A stretch of DNA of 64,000 nucleotides, taken from NCBI RefSeq assembly GCF_900182915.1, contig NZ_FXUG01000004.1, positions 1 to 64,000 of the forward strand, given 5' to 3'. Below the pieces are notes generated by a model, which was given only the letters and a program-made list of their open reading frames with translations, made no database searches and had not been told where the DNA came from. Below, one piece after another: positions 59,882 to 64,000 of this stretch; the stretch's first letter is position 1, and each line of letters starts with the position of its first letter. Position numbers and translations under genes: made by a program. The stretch is from Neorhodopirellula lusitana. GTDB taxonomy: Bacteria; Planctomycetota; Planctomycetia; Pirellulales; Pirellulaceae.

Positions 59882-62800
59882 CCGCCGATTTTCAGCGGGT
59901 GGCTTTCTGAGTGGCTGTTGTACTTCGGAGCGTACATCGATTCGATCGTTGCCAAGCCAGACTGGTACTCGCCCCGCAACTGCACCCGACTGCGACTTTC
60001 GATCACGAAGGTCCCTGCAGGCAAATAATCGATAAAGAAATGCTCCGCCGCATCCCGCGTGCTGTGGTAGTACCCCACTCCGTCCTGGAATTGGTACTGC
60101 GACAACACGTTGGCCGGTTCAGTACCGCTGCCGCGTGAATCCTTCAAGTGAATGAACTCCATCGCACGGTCTGTCCGCACGATCAATCGCGAAACGATCT
60201 GATCGCCAACTTCAACCGGTTGCTTGGACTGGCCATCGACAATGGGCTGCATCACTTCGCCCGTCGGTGTGCTGCGAACGACAAACAACTGTTTCTCAAT
60301 CTTCAGCGGCGTGCCTTCGTGCGGCGTGATCTCGTCAATGTTCTGGAAGAACGTCCAATGAACGCCGCCCCAAGCGATTCCCGGCGTGGTCTTGGTCACC
60401 GTGATCGACGACATCGCCGGAGTGATTTCCTGGGCCGTGAATCGCTGTTGATAGAAACCAGTGCCAGCTTCGACATCGTCCTGCTCAATTTCCGACTGCC
60501 CGACTTTCACATCAACCAGAGTCTGGTCAGCCAACAGATCAACGCCACGAAGCAACAACGCATAAATCGCGTCGGCCGTACCCTTGGTCGTTTCCCAAGA
60601 ACGCGTTTCCTTTTGACGCAACAACCAAGCCTTGCATGACTCGACCGAAGCCTGATCACCGGCGACTTCATCGAACGCCTCGATCATCATCGCTTGCGAC
60701 TCGATGTCAGCCTGATGCCAAAACCATCCGTCAACGCCATCATTCCAGTGCATGCCCTGATCGTCATTGGCACTCCGTTCTTTCAACGACGCCGTGATCG
60801 CCAACGCATCATCCAAACGACCAAACCGTTTCAGTGCCACGGCAAGGTGGGCTTGGCTCATCCGACTGGACAACGACAACCAGTGCTCTTGAGCTTGGCC
60901 GAGGTAGTAGTCCACCGCCACACGAGCCTCAGCCGAAATCGGCATGTCTTCCAAGAAGAAGCTTCGCCCGTACAGATACAGGGCGATCGTCGATGACAAG
61001 TGATTTTGCTTACTGTCCTTAATCCGCTTGTATTGTTTCAGGACAAACTGATCCAGATGTTGCAGCGAACGGATCGCCGAACGGGTATCGACATCGACGC
61101 CAAGATGACGCAGACGACCGAAACCAGTCGTAAGATACAGCGTGATGAACGAATTCGAACGCCCGCCATCAAACCAAGGCCAACTGCCGTCATCCAATTG
61201 CATTTCCGCCAAACGCTCGGTCCAGCGTGCCACCTGATCGTTGGTACGATTGGTGTCAAATAGGTTCCCAACATTGCGGCGAGCTTCGGATTCCGACTCC
61301 GCTTCCAACACCCACGGCGTTTCGGTCAACGCGATCGAAGCGATGTCCTGGTTTTGTTCCAGTGGACTATCGAGCGTCTCGCGTCCCGCCGCAACGGGTT
61401 GACGTCGCCACTGTTCGAAGACCCGCTCAATCTTCGGATCCGAAGTCGCAATGTGCCGGGCCAACAGGTTCGCGTACAAACGATTGAACGTTTGCTCGCT
61501 GCACTCGTGTGGGTACTCCATCAAGTACGGCAGCGCCATCACGGCGTACCAAGCTGGATTGGAAGTCATCTGAACCGTCAACGACTCATTCGTGATCGAT
61601 TTACCGTCAGCGGTCGCGAGCTTGTCCAACGTGAAAGTCTTCGTTTCCGCTCCATCAATCGGCAACGCCAACGACTCGTGCACCAAAATCCGGCGTGACA
61701 AGACTGGCAAATACCCTTCCTCGCCGTCTGACAATCGCCCCGTCGAACCGACCGCCTTGTACGTCAGGAAGCCCATCCCATCAGGCACCCGAATCGGCCA
61801 AGAGAACGACTTGGATTGCCCGGCTGGAATATCGAACGATTGACGAACGGAAGTATTTTCTAGATCCACGTCGACCGAATCACCCGTCCGGGCGTCGCTG
61901 AACTGCAACGCCACGGTACCGGTTTGGTTGGTCGCGGATTGATTGCTAACCTTGACCGTCATTTCGATCTGATCTCCCTCACGCAACACGCGAGGCGGGT
62001 TGGGCTGGACCATCAAATCCTTACTGGTGACGACTGTGTCACGGATTTCTCCAGCACTTAGATCATTTGTGTGAGCAAATCCGATCAGTTGCCAACGCGT
62101 GAGTGCCTCGGGCATCGTGAACTTCATCGATACCACACCGTCTTCATCCGCGGTCAACTCTGGCAAGAAGAACGCGGTCTCGTTCAGATTCCGACGTGGC
62201 GACACATCCGACAGGTCAACCTCTTGATTGCCCGCTGGTGGCTCCCCGTCGCCGGCGTCCGCCAAATCGGCACTGTCCTGGTCGGCATCCATTAAGTAGG
62301 ACACCTCATCAGCCGCAACCGACGAAGCCCTCAGTGGGGCACCGGCCGCCATCATCGGTGCTGGAGCCGCTTCCATCATCATCGAATCAGTACGCATCAT
62401 TCCACGAGCGTTCTTTTGCATCCTGCGGCCAAACCCGAACCGAATATTGGATTGCAATTCACGAGGATAGTCCCGATACGAAAGCGATCGGGCCGGGGTG
62501 ATCTGGCGATTCAACGAACTAAGCAGTCGCAATCCCTCATACGTGTTCTGAAGATTGGTGCTGACATAAGCGTGGTCGCGATAGAACAAATTGAACTGCG
62601 ACATCCAGCGATGCGGAGCAAACAGGTCCAACGAAGCGTCGTATAACGTCGCAACCATTTCAGCAATCTGGTCATCCGACGCCCCCGAGATCACCGCCGT
62701 CCAGGTTTCTTCCTGGCCCGGCTTCAGTTTGGAAACAAACCGTTCCCACCGAACATCCAATTTCTTGTTAGACCAAGGCACTTGAATCATTTGCTGATCG

Positions 62801-64000
62801 ATGTGCAATCGATTTTCGCGAACGGTGAAAACACGCACGTGGAAACCACCCCGCATCGACTCATCCACTTTCTGTTCAATCGAAAACTGAGTTTGGTCTT
62901 CAGGCGTCCAAAAACGCTGAATCGTCTTACCGCGATGAGAAATCTCGATGTAAGCACGAGCCGTTTCGTAACCGCTTCCCCAAACCGCACGGAACGTGTC
63001 GCCGGGTTCCAGCGTGTGTTTGGGCATGGCCAGGAAGCTAGCGATCTTCAGATCACAAGTGGTCGCATCGGGGTCAATCACACGTAGCGGCAAGAGAGCC
63101 TGAATCGACTGGCCCGCGGAATCGACGCCGGACAATTCAACCCGGTAAAACCCGCTTGCTAGCTTGGCTTCCAGCTTGCCGCTGCCGGTGGCGTCGGTGG
63201 TGACATCACCGACCTGAACTGTCTTGTCGATCGGCCAGGTATTCGGATCGGAATCAACCACCTGCTTCGCCGCCGCGTCGTCGCCTAAGGTCGAGTACGG
63301 AATCGGGCGACCGCCTCCCAGCGACGGACGTCCCACACGCTCGGGCGACTTCAACAAGTGCACCTGAACCTTGACCTTCGTCGAAGCCGGCTGATTCTGC
63401 AGCGTTCGCGTGCTGACGCGAATCTCCACGGGCGATTCGTCAGTCACCCAGTCAGGATCCTGCACGCTAAGCGTGGCAGCCAACATCGCATAGCCGACCG
63501 TAACGACATGGCTGTCTTCCCGCGTCTCGCCCGTTGTGTCGGTCACCTCGGCTTTCACTACATACCGGAACACAGGCTCATTCTTGCGGTCCACGGACTC
63601 GTCCGGGATCGCAGGGAACGTCACCTGAAAATGGCCCATCGCGTCCGTCTCGGTGGTCCCCGTTTCCATCACCTGCGGGAATGAAGGCGGCACAGGAACC
63701 CACCAACAGCGCCAGCCAAACCAAGGCGGCATTTGCGTTTCACGCGTGACGGTGTAAGAAACCTTCGCACCATCAATCGCTGCTCCGGTGTATGCGGTGG
63801 CAACTCCTTCAACGGTCACGTCTTGGTTCAGCCGCACTGCTTCCTTGGGTGACTTCAACGCGACTTCAAACTTGGGCCGTTTGTATTCTTCCACCCGGAT
63901 CGATGCGTGGCCCCGAAATTCACCATCGACCAGCAAACTCATCCGCCCTGTCAAACCGCTGGTCGGCAACGGGAAGCTATGATTGCAACTTCCATTGTCG
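59878..64000 (-). CDS. Bacterial alpha-2-macroglobulin, N-terminus beyond the window
   Basis: The frame is open to the right edge, so the start (signal peptide and first MG domains) lies outside. About 1370 residues are visible. Several macroglobulin (MG) domains come first, including RASIRVEEYKRPKFEV-like strands. A Met/Ala-rich stretch (MMRTDSMMMEAAPAPMMAAG) lies in a bait-like region. The A2M signature FFLPELTADEDGVVSMKFTM is followed by RWQLIGFAHT. The thioester-type motif CSEQ lies in PYLMEYPHECSEQTFNRLY. A helical thioester domain (DGSWPWFDGG) and a receptor-binding-like C-terminus follow. Family members trap proteases in the periplasm or at the surface. In Enterobacteria a pbpC gene often accompanies the YfhM type; none is seen on the downstream side. 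Confidence 0.9.
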   Translation of the reverse strand, partial: DNGSCNHSFPLPTSGLTGRMSLLVDGEFRGHASIRVEEYKRPKFEVALKSPKEAVRLNQDVTVEGVATAYTGAAIDGAKVSYTVTRETQMPPWFGWRCWWVPVPPSFPQVMETGTTETDAMGHFQVTFPAIPDESVDRKNEPVFRYVVKAEVTDTTGETREDSHVVTVGYAMLAATLSVQDPDWVTDESPVEIRVSTRTLQNQPASTKVKVQVHLLKSPERVGRPSLGGGRPIPYSTLGDDAAAKQVVDSDPNTWPIDKTVQVGDVTTDATGSGKLEAKLASGFYRVELSGVDSAGQSIQALLPLRVIDPDATTCDLKIASFLAMPKHTLEPGDTFRAVWGSGYETARAYIEISHRGKTIQRFWTPEDQTQFSIEQKVDESMRGGFHVRVFTVRENRLHIDQQMIQVPWSNKKLDVRWERFVSKLKPGQEETWTAVISGASDDQIAEMVATLYDASLDLFAPHRWMSQFNLFYRDHAYVSTNLQNTYEGLRLLSSLNRQITPARSLSYRDYPRELQSNIRFGFGRRMQKNARGMMRTDSMMMEAAPAPMMAAGAPLRASSVAADEVSYLMDADQDSADLADAGDGEPPAGNQEVDLSDVSPRRNLNETAFFLPELTADEDGVVSMKFTMPEALTRWQLIGFAHTNDLSAGEIRDTVVTSKDLMVQPNPPRVLREGDQIEMTVKVSNQSATNQTGTVALQFSDARTGDSVDVDLENTSVRQSFDIPAGQSKSFSWPIRVPDGMGFLTYKAVGSTGRLSDGEEGYLPVLSRRILVHESLALPIDGAETKTFTLDKLATADGKSITNESLTVQMTSNPAWYAVMALPYLMEYPHECSEQTFNRLYANLLARHIATSDPKIERVFEQWRRQPVAAGRETLDSPLEQNQDIASIALTETPWVLEAESESEARRNVGNLFDTNRTNDQVARWTERLAEMQLDDGSWPWFDGGRSNSFITLYLTTGFGRLRHLGVDVDTRSAIRSLQHLDQFVLKQYKRIKDSKQNHLSSTIALYLYGRSFFLEDMPISAEARVAVDYYLGQAQEHWLSLSSRMSQAHLAVALKRFGRLDDALAITASLKERSANDDQGMHWNDGVDGWFWHQADIESQAMMIEAFDEVAGDQASVESCKAWLLRQKETRSWETTKGTADAIYALLLRGVDLLADQTLVDVKVGQSEIEQDDVEAGTGFYQQRFTAQEITPAMSSITVTKTTPGIAWGGVHWTFFQNIDEITPHEGTPLKIEKQLFVVRSTPTGEVMQPIVDGQSKQPVEVGDQIVSRLIVRTDRAMEFIHLKDSRGSGTEPANVLSQYQFQDGVGYYHSTRDAAEHFFIDYLPAGTFVIESRSRVQLRGEYQSGLATIESMYAPKYNSHSESHPLKIGG

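Overview
The window comes from a planctomycete, most likely a Pirellulaceae member close to Rhodopirellula. The evidence is the mixture of very large dockerin-bearing surface proteins with the planctomycete N-terminal motif (LEDRYMLAG, PLEARQLLAG, LEDRRVMAAS), a pseudo-PQQ propeller membrane protein, a bacterial alpha-2-macroglobulin, many genes standing alone or in very short operons, frequent GTG/TTG starts and palindromic intergenic repeats. Base composition is moderately GC-rich throughout. No tRNA, rRNA, CRISPR array, transposase or phage gene was found.

Layout. 1-5178: the 3' part of an RHS/YD-repeat protein, then a secreted vanadium-haloperoxidase-like protein with two N-terminal dockerin repeats. 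5179-5705: a decayed mtfA fragment and palindromic DNA. 5706-11378 (minus strand): pseudo-PQQ propeller protein, accC, accB, an M24 Xaa-Pro peptidase, and a helix-turn-helix/receiver-like regulator. 12282-15802 (plus): moaC, a 323-bp nest of palindromes, gnd and rsmD. 15953-17641 (minus): a polysaccharide flippase. 18090-21015 (plus): serC and serA, two steps of serine synthesis, ending at a bidirectional hairpin facing ftsK (minus). 24326-25933 (plus): an NtrC-type sigma-54 activator. 26536-44456 (plus): a 15.2-kb gene for a 5079-residue modular surface protein and, 62 bp later, a dockerin-bearing HExxH metalloprotease. 44492-51222: der, family-4 uracil-DNA glycosylase, a BON-domain protein, two proteins of unknown function and tmk. 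51261-54558 (minus): fdhD and a YdeP/FdhF-type molybdoenzyme. 54766-59512 (minus): yicC-gmk-rpoZ and aroF-tpiA-secG clusters. 59878-64000 (minus): a partial alpha-2-macroglobulin.

How the genes fit together. Most of the window is chromosomal housekeeping (fatty acid, serine, pentose phosphate, nucleotide, secretion and division functions), broken by secreted or surface proteins that are larger and more variable. moaC, fdhD and the molybdoenzyme form a dispersed molybdenum-cofactor theme. Three proteins carry dockerin pairs, while no cohesin is recognisable here, so a partner (if any) lies elsewhere.

The most unusual content is the giant protein. It has a matrixin-like segment in which every expected zinc ligand and the catalytic glutamate are replaced, and at least six diverged copies of a 'DGxTFxxxDGxxxVTFEF' module. 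It sits directly before an intact metalloprotease. Other points of note are the dockerin-haloperoxidase fusion, the compositionally distinct RHS tip, and the nested palindrome array at 12853-13175.
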